DNA of 64,000 nt from Rhodanobacteraceae bacterium (GCA_016713135.1 JADJPR010000001.1:1-64000); one strand, 5' to 3'; positions 9,552-18,117 are shown, numbered from the stretch's first letter. A program made the numbers and translations. The notes: a model not told the origin generated them from the letters alone.

Positions 9552-9651
9552 GCGCCGGCGTTCAGGCCGGGCGCCGGGCCGCATCAGCTGGCTGGCGGCG
9601 GCGGGTACTTGCGGATGGCAGAATCGCCCCCTCTCCCGATGAACGCAGGCA

Positions 9652-11379
9652 ATGGCGACGCTGCTGTTGTGGCTGGGATTCGAGTCCGGCGCGATTGACG
9701 AGCAGCATTGGCAGGCGTTGGAGTCGCGCGCGCTGGCGCGCGCGCCAGGCGAGGCCACCCGGCTCCGCGGCGAGCGCCTGCGCGTGCTCTGCATCCGTCA
9801 CCGGGCTGCAGCGCCGCCATCCTTGCGCCCGCTCGCCGACGGCAGCTGGCTGCTGGCCGACCTGGATCTCGACGTTAGCGAGCGGTCCCTGGTAGCGCGC
9901 GTGCAGGACACCCCTGCAGCGGTGATCCATGTCGATCCGCTGGCCGGGAGGCTGCGCCTGCTGCGCGACCGCCTCGGGCAACGTCCTTTGGTCTGGGCGC
10001 GCGTGCGCGACGGCATTCTGGTCACCTCCGGCGAGCACATCCTGCTGGCACATCCACAGGTGGACGGGGCATGGAATCCGGAGTATTTCGCCGCCTACTT
10101 CGGAGCGACCGCGCCGCCGGCGAAGGCGAGTGCCTGGCGCGGGGTGCACACGGTCGCGCCAGGAGAATGCCTGCATCTGGACGCGCACAGCCAGCGCAGC
10201 GAGCACACGCCCCTCGAGCCGGATTCGTCAGTTGCACGCCTGCCGGAACGCGCGGCGAGCGACCGGTTCCGCCAGCTGCTGGGTGCCGCCGTTGGGCAGG
10301 AATGCCGCCAGGCGAGCCGGATCGGAATCAGCCTGAGCTCGGGGCTGGACTCCGGGTCGGTTGCGGCGTTGTTGCCCGGCGAGCAGCGCGGGAAGGCTAT
10401 GGCCTTGACCTATGGCAGCGACCAGTTGGTTGCGGTGGACGAACGCGCCGCGGCGGCAGGTCTTGCGCGGCGGTTGGGAATCGAGCATGCAGCGTTCTCA
10501 ATCGACCCACTGGCGCCGCTCGCGCCAAGCGGCGATCGTCCAGTGTGCCCAGACACGCCAATCAGCAACCCGTACCGCGAAATCAAGACCGAACTCTATC
10601 GCCGCGCCCGCGCGTACGGCGTCGACGCCTTGCTGACTGGACATTTCGCCGATCATCTGCAGCCGGCGCCCGGTGCCTGGCTGGGCTCGGCCTGGAACCA
10701 GCGCGCGTTCCGCCTCATCTGCCAGCGATACACCGCACTGCTGCGCCAGTCGGGGCCAATCGCCGTCTGGCGCGACCGCAGTTGGCGCCAGTGGCTGGGC
10801 GGATCCCGGCGCGCCGGGGCGGCGCCCTGGTTGCGCCCGGAATGGACCGCGCGTCTTCTTGCCGCCCGTCAGGAGAGGCTCGCGCATCATCACGCCTGGC
10901 CACAGCCGGCACAGGCGGCGCAGGCCCTCGGCAGCTATGCGGCCATCGACGCCGCCGGCGAGAACTATTTCACTGCGCAGCACGGGATCGACGTGCGCCA
11001 CCCTTACCGCGAGGTGGAACTGGTGCGCTTCGCGTTGAGCCTGCCTGCCCACCTCAGCGAGCGCCAGGGTCAGCGAAAGTGGCTGGTGCGCGCCGCATTG
11101 ACCGGATGCCTGCCGGACCCCTGGCGCCTACAGCCCAAGAGCACTTCGATGCAGCCGTTCTTCGATGCCAGCCTGTTCGGCAGCGGGCAGAAGCGCGCGC
11201 AGGAACTGATCGACCAGAGTCGCCCGCTCTGGGCCGAATTCGTCGACCCGGCCGCCGTCGCCGCTGCCGCAGGAGCGCACGACGGCGACGAGTTCCCCGG
11301 CTTGCTGCGCTGGCTGCTAGTCGGATTCAGCCTGTGGTCGAGCACTCGGTGCAGTGCGGGTGGCACCCGCCAACCCTGA
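9652..11379 (+). CDS. Asparagine synthetase B-like protein, probable lasso-peptide cyclase homologue
   Basis: The 575-residue protein has the two-part AsnB layout. The N-terminal Ntn-like part (1-200) lacks the catalytic Cys2 (it starts MATLLLW), so glutamine hydrolysis is unlikely. It retains LRDRLGQRPLVWARV, which matches the LxxDxxGxxPLyy block. The C-terminal ATP-pyrophosphatase part carries an altered PP-loop, LSSGLDSGS at residues 228-236 (SSGLDS for SGGLDS), then ALLTGHFADHL and GIDVRHPYREVELVRFALSLP. Size, missing glutaminase Cys and PP-loop match lasso cyclases (McjC type), which adenylate an Asp/Glu side chain and close an isopeptide ring. The precursor at 16474-16662 strengthens that reading. 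No RRE protein or transglutaminase-like leader peptidase is seen nearby, so the role remains inference. Confidence 0.75.
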   Translation: MATLLLWLGFESGAIDEQHWQALESRALARAPGEATRLRGERLRVLCIRHRAAAPPSLRPLADGSWLLADLDLDVSERSLVARVQDTPAAVIHVDPLAGRLRLLRDRLGQRPLVWARVRDGILVTSGEHILLAHPQVDGAWNPEYFAAYFGATAPPAKASAWRGVHTVAPGECLHLDAHSQRSEHTPLEPDSSVARLPERAASDRFRQLLGAAVGQECRQASRIGISLSSGLDSGSVAALLPGEQRGKAMALTYGSDQLVAVDERAAAAGLARRLGIEHAAFSIDPLAPLAPSGDRPVCPDTPISNPYREIKTELYRRARAYGVDALLTGHFADHLQPAPGAWLGSAWNQRAFRLICQRYTALLRQSGPIAVWRDRSWRQWLGGSRRAGAAPWLRPEWTARLLAARQERLAHHHAWPQPAQAAQALGSYAAIDAAGENYFTAQHGIDVRHPYREVELVRFALSLPAHLSERQGQRKWLVRAALTGCLPDPWRLQPKSTSMQPFFDASLFGSGQKRAQELIDQSRPLWAEFVDPAAVAAAAGAHDGDEFPGLLRWLLVGFSLWSSTRCSAGGTRQP

Positions 11380-11459
11380 TCCGACGCGTCATATTCGTTG
11401 GCACTTTGCAGTCAGAAATTCACCTTGCGGCAACCTATCGATCGCTGTCCGCGGGTTAA

Positions 11460-11481
11460 ATTCGTGAATTCCGTCACGAAT
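11460..11481 (+). promoter_or_regulatory. Inverted repeat upstream of the C25 peptidase gene
   Basis: ATTCGTGA (11460-11467) and TCACGAAT (11474-11481) form a perfect 8-bp inverted repeat with a 6-base spacer. It ends nine bases before the Shine-Dalgarno GGGAG at 11491-11495. It could be a regulator's operator or a 5'-UTR hairpin covering the ribosome site. It does not overlap the cyclase gene. No protein that binds it can be named. Confidence 0.45.
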
Positions 11482-11500
11482 CGGCAGCTTGGGAGTCGAC

Positions 11501-14500
11501 ATGCGAGTGTGGGCAAAGCTTGCGCTCTGCGCATCCGCTGGGTTGTTTGCGTCCACCACGGTTGCCAGCAAGCTGCCACCCCAGGTCGACAAGGGCACGG
11601 CACCCGGCACGATCAGCATCGGCGCCGTCACCTACGGTTACCTCGACTTTGTCGCGCCAGCCAATGCGACCTGGCAGACCGCGGGTCCGGTCGAACACCT
11701 CTACGAGGGTCGCTGGTACTACCGCGTCAGTGGTGACACCCGCGAGTTCCCGGTCACCGGTGTACCCGACGACAGCAGTTTCGTCGGCGACACGATCAGC
11801 GTCAGCTACAACAACGTAGGTGCGCGGGGCCTGCTCGGTGCCGTGCACACCGACCAACTGCAGAACCCATCATCGAGCGGCGGAACGTCGGTGCGCAATG
11901 TGCTGACGCTGACCAACATCAACGCCGCAAGCCAGATGGTGACGGTGTTTCGCTACGTGGACGTCGACCTCGCCGGTTCCTCCGGAGGCGACTCCGCCAT
12001 ATCCATCGGCGCAGGCAACAACCATGTCCGGATCAGCGACGGCGCCAGCACCCTGGACATGGTGGGCACCAACGCCGCCTATCGCGTGACTCAGTACGAC
12101 ACCTTGCGAGTAGCGCTGAACGACACCGCCAACGACAATTTCGCCAACACCGGCCTGCCATTCGCCGCTGGCGACATCACCGTGGGCCTGCAGTGGACCG
12201 CCGTCAACATTGCGCCTGGCGCCTCGGCTTCATTCACCGTCGACATGGACCTGAACACGCCGACCACCGAGAACGGCGGGCCGGGCGAGGACGGCGATCA
12301 GACCTTCACCGCAACGGGCGTGGTGGTCAACAGCTACTCCACCTTGACCGCACAGAGCGGCAGTACGCTGACCGTGGCCAACAGCGCCAACCTGGCGCTA
12401 CCCGCCGCCGCCTGTCCCGCAGCCACCGGCGGTTGCTTCGACGCGAGCAATCGCGCCCTGCAACGTGGCGATCTGCTGATGATCTACCAGCCGCAGGGGG
12501 CCACCCTGGACACCGCCTCGAACAGCAGCAGCTACGGCGCGGTGAGCAACTACAACGGGGCCGGGCGCTACGAATTTGTCTACGTCCAGTCGGTGGCGGG
12601 CAATGTCATCACCATTGCCGATTCCGACGGTGCCGCTGGCACCTGTGGCGGCGGCCTGCGCTTCACCTATGCAGTCCCCGGCACCCTGGTCATCCGCGTG
12701 CCGCAATACAGCAACCTGACCGTGAATGCCGGGGCGAGCCTGGTTGCACCCGCGTGGGACGGCAGCAGCGGGGGCGTGGTGGCAATCCACGTCGGCGGCA
12801 CACCGACGGCAAGCACCGGCATCGCAAGCGTGAACGGCGCAATCCACGCGGACGGGCGGGGTTTCCGCGGCGGCGTGGTTGCGCAGCAGACCGTCGTCTT
12901 TGGCGTCACCAGCTACGTTTGTGCCAATCCTGACGGCGCGCAGAAAGGCGAAGGGATCGGCGCAGGGATCTATTCCTCGGTCAACAACCGCTGCCGCGGC
13001 GCGGCTGCCAACGGTGGTGGCGGCGGCAACAACCACAATTCCGGCGGTGGCGGCGGCGCCAACGGCGGCTTCAGTTCCGCCGATCCGGCGGCTGGAGGCT
13101 GGCTGCGCGGGATCGGCGTGTACCCGGCGGGCCCCGGAGGCAGTGGTCCCGGCAGCCCGTTCGACTTCCTGGTTTCCTGGGCGCTGGATGCCGAGATCGA
13201 TCCGGACCTGGGCGGCGCGGGCGCGCCGCAGACCAGCACTGGCGGCGGTCGTGGCGGTTACACCTACGCCGCGTCGCGCGCCAACCCGCAGACCGCCGAG
13301 CCGGGGAACGCGGCCTGGGGCGGCGACCTGCGGCGGGCAGTCGGAGGCCTGGGCGGCCGGCCATTGAATGGCTTGCCCAGCGGTGCCGACCCTTACCGCC
13401 GACTGTACTTCGGCGGCGGCGGTGGCGCTGGCGAATCCAACAACAACCAGGGCAGCAGCGGTGGCGCTGGCGGTGGTCTGGTGTTCCTGGTCGCGCGACG
13501 GGTGCTGGGCACCGGACAAATCCGCGCCGATGGTGCACCTGGCCAGAACACCGCCGGCGGCGGCAACAATGATGCCCCGGGCGGCGGCGGCGGCGGCGGC
13601 ACCGTGCTGATCCAGGCCGGCGCCGCGGTGGCGCCGGGCTTGAGCGTGTTGGCGCGTGGCGGCAGCGGCGGCAACCAGCTCGCCATCGACCCTGAAAGCG
13701 AAGGTCCGGGCGGCGGCGGCGGTGGCGGTGTGATCCTGTATCCCGGTGGTGGCAGCAGCAGCCTGGCCGGCGGCCTGCACGGCACGTCAGTCTCAGGCGG
13801 CCTGCGTGACCCGGCAGACGACAGCTCGACCCGTCGGTTCCCGCCCAACGGCGCCACGTCCGGTGCATCCGGCTCGTTCGCAGCCGTGCCGCCGAGTGCG
13901 GGCGCGGCTTCACCCTTTGCCTGCTTGCAGGGGCCAGGCTTCACCACCCCGGTGAGCAACGCCTGGTTCCGCAGCGGGCCGTCGGGGGCCGCCGCTACCG
14001 AGATCGAATTCGCCGCCACCGCCGAGGCCGGCAACGCAGGGTACTGGATCGATGCCGAGACCGCCGACGGCCGGCGCGAGCGTGTGAGCGGGTTCATACC
14101 CACCACGGGCGAAAGCGCCAGCCTCGCCCGCAGATATCGCCAGTTGCTCGACCTGCCGCCGGCAACTCGCGCCTTGTACCTGGTCGATGTCGACCTGCAA
14201 GGCCGGGAGACGGCACGCGGGCCGTTCGTGCCCGGCAGCGAATACGGTCAGCCGGCCGTCGAAGTCGCCTACGACTGGTCCGTCGGCCGCGCGCAGCGCG
14301 ATGCCTACCATGGCGCACTGCGCGGTTCCAACGGATCGGTCGCACGGATCGGTGTCCGCGTGCACGGCATGCAGCGGATCGACTTCGAGCAGTTGCAGGC
14401 CGCGGGGATCCTGCTCGGCGGTGTGGCCGCCGGCGATATCGCAGTGGTGGGCCGCAGCGGCGCAGTTCCCCGCCGGGTCCGCGGCGGGGCGGTGTTCGGC

Positions 14501-16438
14501 CCCGGGTCCAGCATCGAGTTCTTCGGCGAGGCGGCCCCCAGCCTCTGGAGCCGCGATCACTACTTCCTGCTGCTGGTCGATCGCGCGCAAGCCGTCGACA
14601 TGCCGTTGATCGATCGTCCGGTCGCGCCGGCATCGATCTCCAGCCACACCGCGCTGGTCGAGTACGCGCCGCAGAATGCCTACAACGAGGCCTCGCCCAG
14701 CGGCGATCCCTGGTATGCCGACCGGGTGGTGGCAAACGGGGCCGCGGCCACACGCAGCATCAACCTCACCGGACCGGCGCCACTGGGAGGCAGCGGTGAA
14801 CTCGAGGTCGTGCTGTGGGGCGGCATCGACTGGCCCGGCAGCAAGCCGGATCACTCGGTCGAACTGCTCTTCAACGGCCAACTGGTGGCGAGCGAGCGCT
14901 TCGATGGCGTGGCGCAGTCGATCCTGCGGGTGCCGGTCGCGCTGACCTCGGGCAATGCCACGGTGACTCTGCGCTTGCCCCGCGACACCGGTTTCGCCGC
15001 GGACATCGTGCATGTCGAGAGCATCCGCCTGCGCTACCCGGCGTTGGCGCAGGCCAACGGCCAGCGCTTCCTGGGAACCGCGATCCAGGGAACTGCCTGG
15101 GATTCGATCTACGCGGACGCCTTCGGCGACCCGCTGCCGGCGGTCCGCGGCGGCGTGGTGACCGTCGACGGCGTCGCCGCATCCGCGCGGCGTGCGTTCC
15201 GGATCGAAGGCGGCGCGGCGGTCGAATACACGGTTGCCGACAGCGGGCCCGTGGCGTTGGACTCGGTGGACTTCACGCCGCTGTCGGAACTGTGGATAGG
15301 GACCCAGGCACAGTTGCTGACGCCGGAGCTGTCCTTGCTCGCGCCGCCGGAGGGGCTGTTCGGCAGCGCGACGGACTGGCTGGTGATCAGCCATGGCAGC
15401 TTCGCCCCGGCCCTGCAGCCGCTGCTCGCGCGGCGTTCCAGCCAGGGCCTGGCGACGCGCATGGTCGATGTGTCCGCGATCTACGCCCGCTACAGCGCCG
15501 GCAACCCGGACCCGGAAGCGATCCGCAGCTACATCGCGGCGGCGCGGGCAGCGATGGGCGTGCGTTATGTGTTGCTGGTGGGCGCGGACACGCTCGACGC
15601 GCCGGGATACCTGAACTCCGGCTCGGTGAGCTTCCTGCCAACGCCCTATGTCAGCACCAGCCGGTTCGTGCGCTACGCGCCAGCTGATCCGCTGCTCGCG
15701 GACGGCGATGGCGACGGCGCGCCGGACCTGGCACTCGGGCGCCTGCCGGTGCGCACCCTGGCGGAAGCGGAAGAAGCGGTGCGCAAGATCCTCGCCTACG
15801 AGTCGCAGCCGGTGAGCAACCAGTTCCTGCTGGCGGCGGGCCCGCGCGACAACAACGCGCCGCAGCCCTTCAGGCTCGCTTCGGAAGCCTTTGCGGCCGG
15901 CTTGCCGACGTCCTGGGCCTTGGATCGCGTTTACCAGGATGACCTCGGGCTCGGCGCGGCGCGCCAGGCGCTGGTGGCGGCCTTGGACGGCGGCCGCAGC
16001 GTGGTGTCGTACATCGGCCACTCCGGGCCCACCCGGTGGACCTTCGACCCGCTGCTGGATGTCAGCCAGGTGCTCGGCACGAGCAGCAATCCGGCGTTGC
16101 CGAACCTGCAGCCCGGCGTCAACCAGCCGATCGTGCTGCAGTTCGCCTGCTGGACCACCTATTTCGTGTCGCCGTCGCAGAACACCATGGCCCAGGCTCT
16201 GCTCCTGAGTCCCGGGCGGGGTGCCTCGGCGATTCTCGGCGCCTCGGTGCTGATGGAGCAGAGCAGCCACGAACGGATGGCGGGCGCGATCGCCCGCCAC
16301 CTGCGGGTTGGCACCCGGATCGGCGATGCGTTGCTGGCTGCCAAGGCCGAACTCGCTGGCGATACCGATGAGCCTGCCGGGCCGGAAATCCTGTTGGGCC
16401 AGATCCTGCTGGGCGATCCAGCCCAGCAGGTTCGTTGA
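11501..16438 (+). CDS. Large secreted C25-family (gingipain-like) cysteine peptidase with glycine-rich region
   Basis: The ATG at 11501 is preceded by GGGAG and opens a signal peptide (MRVWAKLALCASAGLFASTTVA). The 1645 residues contain an N-terminal beta-rich domain (about 30-270). A long Gly/Asn-rich, low-complexity region follows (about 400-790, many GGGGG tracts). A middle beta-sandwich part comes next. The peptidase C25 domain is C-terminal: LLARRSSQGLATRMVDVSAIY, RYVLLVGADTL, DGDGDGAPDLALGRLPVRT. The catalytic dyad is visible as His1507 in SYIGHSGP and Cys1550 in LQFACWTTYF. It lacks the Bacteroidetes type IX C-terminal domain and has no GFE tail. It sits between the cyclase homologue and the RiPP precursor, all on one strand. 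A role in maturing the peptide is speculation, since this enzyme is exported. Confidence 0.88.
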   Translation: MRVWAKLALCASAGLFASTTVASKLPPQVDKGTAPGTISIGAVTYGYLDFVAPANATWQTAGPVEHLYEGRWYYRVSGDTREFPVTGVPDDSSFVGDTISVSYNNVGARGLLGAVHTDQLQNPSSSGGTSVRNVLTLTNINAASQMVTVFRYVDVDLAGSSGGDSAISIGAGNNHVRISDGASTLDMVGTNAAYRVTQYDTLRVALNDTANDNFANTGLPFAAGDITVGLQWTAVNIAPGASASFTVDMDLNTPTTENGGPGEDGDQTFTATGVVVNSYSTLTAQSGSTLTVANSANLALPAAACPAATGGCFDASNRALQRGDLLMIYQPQGATLDTASNSSSYGAVSNYNGAGRYEFVYVQSVAGNVITIADSDGAAGTCGGGLRFTYAVPGTLVIRVPQYSNLTVNAGASLVAPAWDGSSGGVVAIHVGGTPTASTGIASVNGAIHADGRGFRGGVVAQQTVVFGVTSYVCANPDGAQKGEGIGAGIYSSVNNRCRGAAANGGGGGNNHNSGGGGGANGGFSSADPAAGGWLRGIGVYPAGPGGSGPGSPFDFLVSWALDAEIDPDLGGAGAPQTSTGGGRGGYTYAASRANPQTAEPGNAAWGGDLRRAVGGLGGRPLNGLPSGADPYRRLYFGGGGGAGESNNNQGSSGGAGGGLVFLVARRVLGTGQIRADGAPGQNTAGGGNNDAPGGGGGGGTVLIQAGAAVAPGLSVLARGGSGGNQLAIDPESEGPGGGGGGGVILYPGGGSSSLAGGLHGTSVSGGLRDPADDSSTRRFPPNGATSGASGSFAAVPPSAGAASPFACLQGPGFTTPVSNAWFRSGPSGAAATEIEFAATAEAGNAGYWIDAETADGRRERVSGFIPTTGESASLARRYRQLLDLPPATRALYLVDVDLQGRETARGPFVPGSEYGQPAVEVAYDWSVGRAQRDAYHGALRGSNGSVARIGVRVHGMQRIDFEQLQAAGILLGGVAAGDIAVVGRSGAVPRRVRGGAVFGPGSSIEFFGEAAPSLWSRDHYFLLLVDRAQAVDMPLIDRPVAPASISSHTALVEYAPQNAYNEASPSGDPWYADRVVANGAAATRSINLTGPAPLGGSGELEVVLWGGIDWPGSKPDHSVELLFNGQLVASERFDGVAQSILRVPVALTSGNATVTLRLPRDTGFAADIVHVESIRLRYPALAQANGQRFLGTAIQGTAWDSIYADAFGDPLPAVRGGVVTVDGVAASARRAFRIEGGAAVEYTVADSGPVALDSVDFTPLSELWIGTQAQLLTPELSLLAPPEGLFGSATDWLVISHGSFAPALQPLLARRSSQGLATRMVDVSAIYARYSAGNPDPEAIRSYIAAARAAMGVRYVLLVGADTLDAPGYLNSGSVSFLPTPYVSTSRFVRYAPADPLLADGDGDGAPDLALGRLPVRTLAEAEEAVRKILAYESQPVSNQFLLAAGPRDNNAPQPFRLASEAFAAGLPTSWALDRVYQDDLGLGAARQALVAALDGGRSVVSYIGHSGPTRWTFDPLLDVSQVLGTSSNPALPNLQPGVNQPIVLQFACWTTYFVSPSQNTMAQALLLSPGRGASAILGASVLMEQSSHERMAGAIARHLRVGTRIGDALLAAKAELAGDTDEPAGPEILLGQILLGDPAQQVR

Positions 16439-16473
16439 TCGCAACCAGCACCCACACGCAACAAGGAACTCAA

Positions 16474-16662
16474 GTGCGGAACACGCAATTCAGGGAAGAG
16501 CAGATCGGGCAGGAGCCTGCGCCAACCGAACGACAACCGCCCTCAGGGCCGGGCCTGTACCAACCGCCCAGGCTGCGGGCATTCGGCGACATCCGCGAGC
16601 GCACCCTCGGCGGTTCGCTGGGTACCGGCGACAGCGGCAACGCCGGTGTCCAGCGCTTCTGA
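16474..16662 (+). CDS. Putative lasso-type RiPP precursor peptide (62 residues)
   Basis: The GTG at 16474 has AAGGA at 16463-16467 six bases upstream and lies 35 bases after the C25 gene stop. The leader carries the lasso leader signature YxxPxLxxxGxxxxxTxG, seen as LYQPPRLRAFGDIRERTLGG. In known lasso precursors Thr is the penultimate leader residue. Applied here (Thr44), the leader is residues 1-45 and the predicted core is GGSLGTGDSGNAGVQRF (residues 46-62). Gly1 and Asp8 are well placed for an eight-member macrolactam ring, leaving a nine-residue tail. The cyclase-like gene is 5 kb upstream in the same cassette. A TTG start at 16435 is possible but has no good ribosome site. Product identity is inference. 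Confidence 0.68.
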   Translation: MRNTQFREEQIGQEPAPTERQPPSGPGLYQPPRLRAFGDIRERTLGGSLGTGDSGNAGVQRF

Positions 16663-16715
16663 GCCGGTTGCAAATCCGGCGCATCGATCCCGGGTGTCGG
16701 CATGACCGACGGCCA

Positions 16716-16751
16716 GGCAACTGCCGCGCGGGCAATCCTTATTGCTGAGCG
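16716..16751. repeat. 36-bp perfect direct repeat, right copy
   Basis: Identical to 9516-9551. On the minus strand it holds the last codons and the TAA stop (16741-16739) of the DUF547 gene. On the plus strand it still spells the Sel1 C-terminal residues and stop, here attached to no gene. See the cassette entry for the interpretation. Confidence 0.9.
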
Positions 16752-17590
16752 CCCGCTGCGGCTTTGGCTGCGTTGAGGGACCAGTCGTAATCGAGGAAGT
16801 CGATCTCAAGCTCCCCGGCCGCCAGCGCAGCGGCCTCATCCGCGGTCATCCCGAGCTCGTCGGCATGCTGCGCAAGGAACTCCCCGAGCGAGCGTCCGCC
16901 GCGGAACTCGAGCACGAAGTCCTCTGCGTACCAGTCGAAAATCCGCGACAGGTACAGGGTGCCCTCGGCGCGGTCCCAGCGGTTGCGCGTGCGGTCGCGC
17001 AGGAAGCGCCGGGTCTGATCCTCCAGTTGCGCGTCCAGGTCGTCGCCGCGATAGGCCTCCGGGCGCAGCGCCGGGCAGCCCACGGAGGCGCAGTTCACCG
17101 CGAAATGGATCCGCGGATCGGCGTAGTCAGCGGCGCCCCGCAGCCGCTCGTGCTCGATGCCATCGAGCGATTCGGGCTGACCGAACAGCTGGAAGAAGCG
17201 CTTTTTCCAGGGCGAGGAAAACAGCGAGCCCAGCTCGCGGATCGATGCCAGGCCGGGTTCCGCGCCGAGGATCAGTTCGACCGTCCATGCGTTGTAGGCA
17301 TTGATCAGGAAGGCGCGCTGCTGCGCCCGGTTCCAGCTGTCGAATTCCGCCAACGGCAGCGCCGACAGGCTGGCAAGGTAGCGCCCGAGCGCGACACGGT
17401 CGCGCGCCAGGCCGGCGTAGTCGACCGTGGTGGCGGTACCCGCCGCAGTCCATTGCACATGCGCCCGCAGCAAGCCGGACCATGCGGCATGGTCATGCTC
17501 GAAGGCGCACGCGGCGCGGGTCAGCAGGCACAGGGCGAGGAGCAACCCACAACGCCAAGCATCCAGACACCCGCTCAAACCACCCCCCAT
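16739..17590 (-). CDS. Secreted DUF547-domain protein
   Basis: The start at 17590 gives a signal peptide (CGLLLALCLLTRAACA) in a 283-residue protein. The open frame to its right in this phase is not protein-like. DUF547 hallmarks are visible: RAFLINAYNAWTVELIL, PWKKRFFQLFG, SLDGIEHERLR, IHFAVNCASVGCPALRPEAY and LSRIFDWYAEDF. The Cys in NCASVGCP and nearby polar residues are conserved in the family, whose biochemical role is unknown to me. The start overlaps the end of the upstream membrane-protein gene by 16 bases, so translation is probably coupled. Its stop codon lies in the right copy of the 36-bp repeat. Confidence 0.85.
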   Translation of the reverse strand: MGGGLSGCLDAWRCGLLLALCLLTRAACAFEHDHAAWSGLLRAHVQWTAAGTATTVDYAGLARDRVALGRYLASLSALPLAEFDSWNRAQQRAFLINAYNAWTVELILGAEPGLASIRELGSLFSSPWKKRFFQLFGQPESLDGIEHERLRGAADYADPRIHFAVNCASVGCPALRPEAYRGDDLDAQLEDQTRRFLRDRTRNRWDRAEGTLYLSRIFDWYAEDFVLEFRGGRSLGEFLAQHADELGMTADEAAALAAGELEIDFLDYDWSLNAAKAAAGAQQ

Positions 17591-17979
17591 GCCGCCCAGC
17601 CCAGTGCCACCGACGCCACTGCGCTGAGCACCAGCGGGGCGGGGAAAAACCAGCGGATGCAGAAGGCGGTCATCACCGCGAACACGATGCACAAGGCCGC
17701 CAGGATCGGTTGCAGGCCCTGCGGATCGGAGGCGCCGAGAGGAATCAGCCACTGGATCAGTGCAGCCGCGAACACCAGGAACAGGGTCAGGCTGTGGCCC
17801 ATGCCGAGGTAAAAGTCGTGATGGCTGCGGCGCACACCCATGATGTCGAAGCGGTAAGCCCGCAGCCCTTCGATCGCCGCCTTCTCGGCGTCGTCGCGAA
17901 AACGCCCCTGCAGCATCCCCACGCCATGGCCGAGGGCAAACAGCGCGATGGCAACCTGGGCGATGCGCAGCGACAGCAT
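17575..17979 (-). CDS. Small four-helix membrane protein, function unknown
   Basis: The 134 residues contain four hydrophobic segments: IAQVAIALFALGHGVGML, LTLFLVFAAALIQWLIPL, ILAALCIVFAVMTAFCI and PLVLSAVASVALGWAAW. A polar loop, FDIMGVRRSHHDFYLGMGHS, holds a HHDFYLGMGHS motif. That motif recurs in small DoxX-like or LIC_13387-like membrane proteins, though I am not certain of the family. It is the first gene of a pair with the DUF547 gene (16-base overlap). A much longer open frame extends to the right on this strand, but it is antisense to the hydrolase gene and I reject it. Confidence 0.7.
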   Translation of the reverse strand: MLSLRIAQVAIALFALGHGVGMLQGRFRDDAEKAAIEGLRAYRFDIMGVRRSHHDFYLGMGHSLTLFLVFAAALIQWLIPLGASDPQGLQPILAALCIVFAVMTAFCIRWFFPAPLVLSAVASVALGWAAWGVV

Positions 17980-18117
17980 GGCGGCAGCTCCGTGACCGAC
18001 CCGCGCGATGCTGCGCGCGCGCGCCGGCGGGAGGCAAGCCCATGCTGGCGGGTCGATACGGTTGGCGCCGACGCCGCCAGGCGGCATGCTCCGCGCTCTT
18101 CGCACGGAGATACCTGC

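Larger units (their letters stand above)
9516..16751 (+). mobile_element. Putative inserted cassette (cyclase homologue, C25 peptidase, RiPP precursor) between 36-bp direct repeats
   Basis: Seen: two identical 36-bp copies spaced exactly 7,200 bases enclose three plus-strand genes. The left copy completes the Sel1 gene. The right copy completes the convergent DUF547 gene and also repeats the Sel1 C-terminal codons in a frame with no gene. Deleting the segment between copies would leave a single 36-bp sequence serving as the 3' end of both flanking genes. Known: integrases and some other elements target 3' gene ends and duplicate a short core there. Inferred: the trio arrived as a unit. I found no integrase, transposase or terminal inverted repeats, so mechanism and mobility are unproven. 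A simple duplication or an assembly effect is the alternative. Confidence 0.5.

Noticed and set aside
9516..16751. Integrase or transposase gene within the cassette
   Set aside because: All open frames longer than 60 codons between the three genes are shadows; none shows tyrosine-recombinase, serine-recombinase or DDE motifs.
16739..17590. DUF547 protein as the missing lasso leader peptidase
   Set aside because: It has a signal peptide, lies outside the repeats on the other strand, and shows no clear Cys-His-Asp triad that I can align to B2 proteins.
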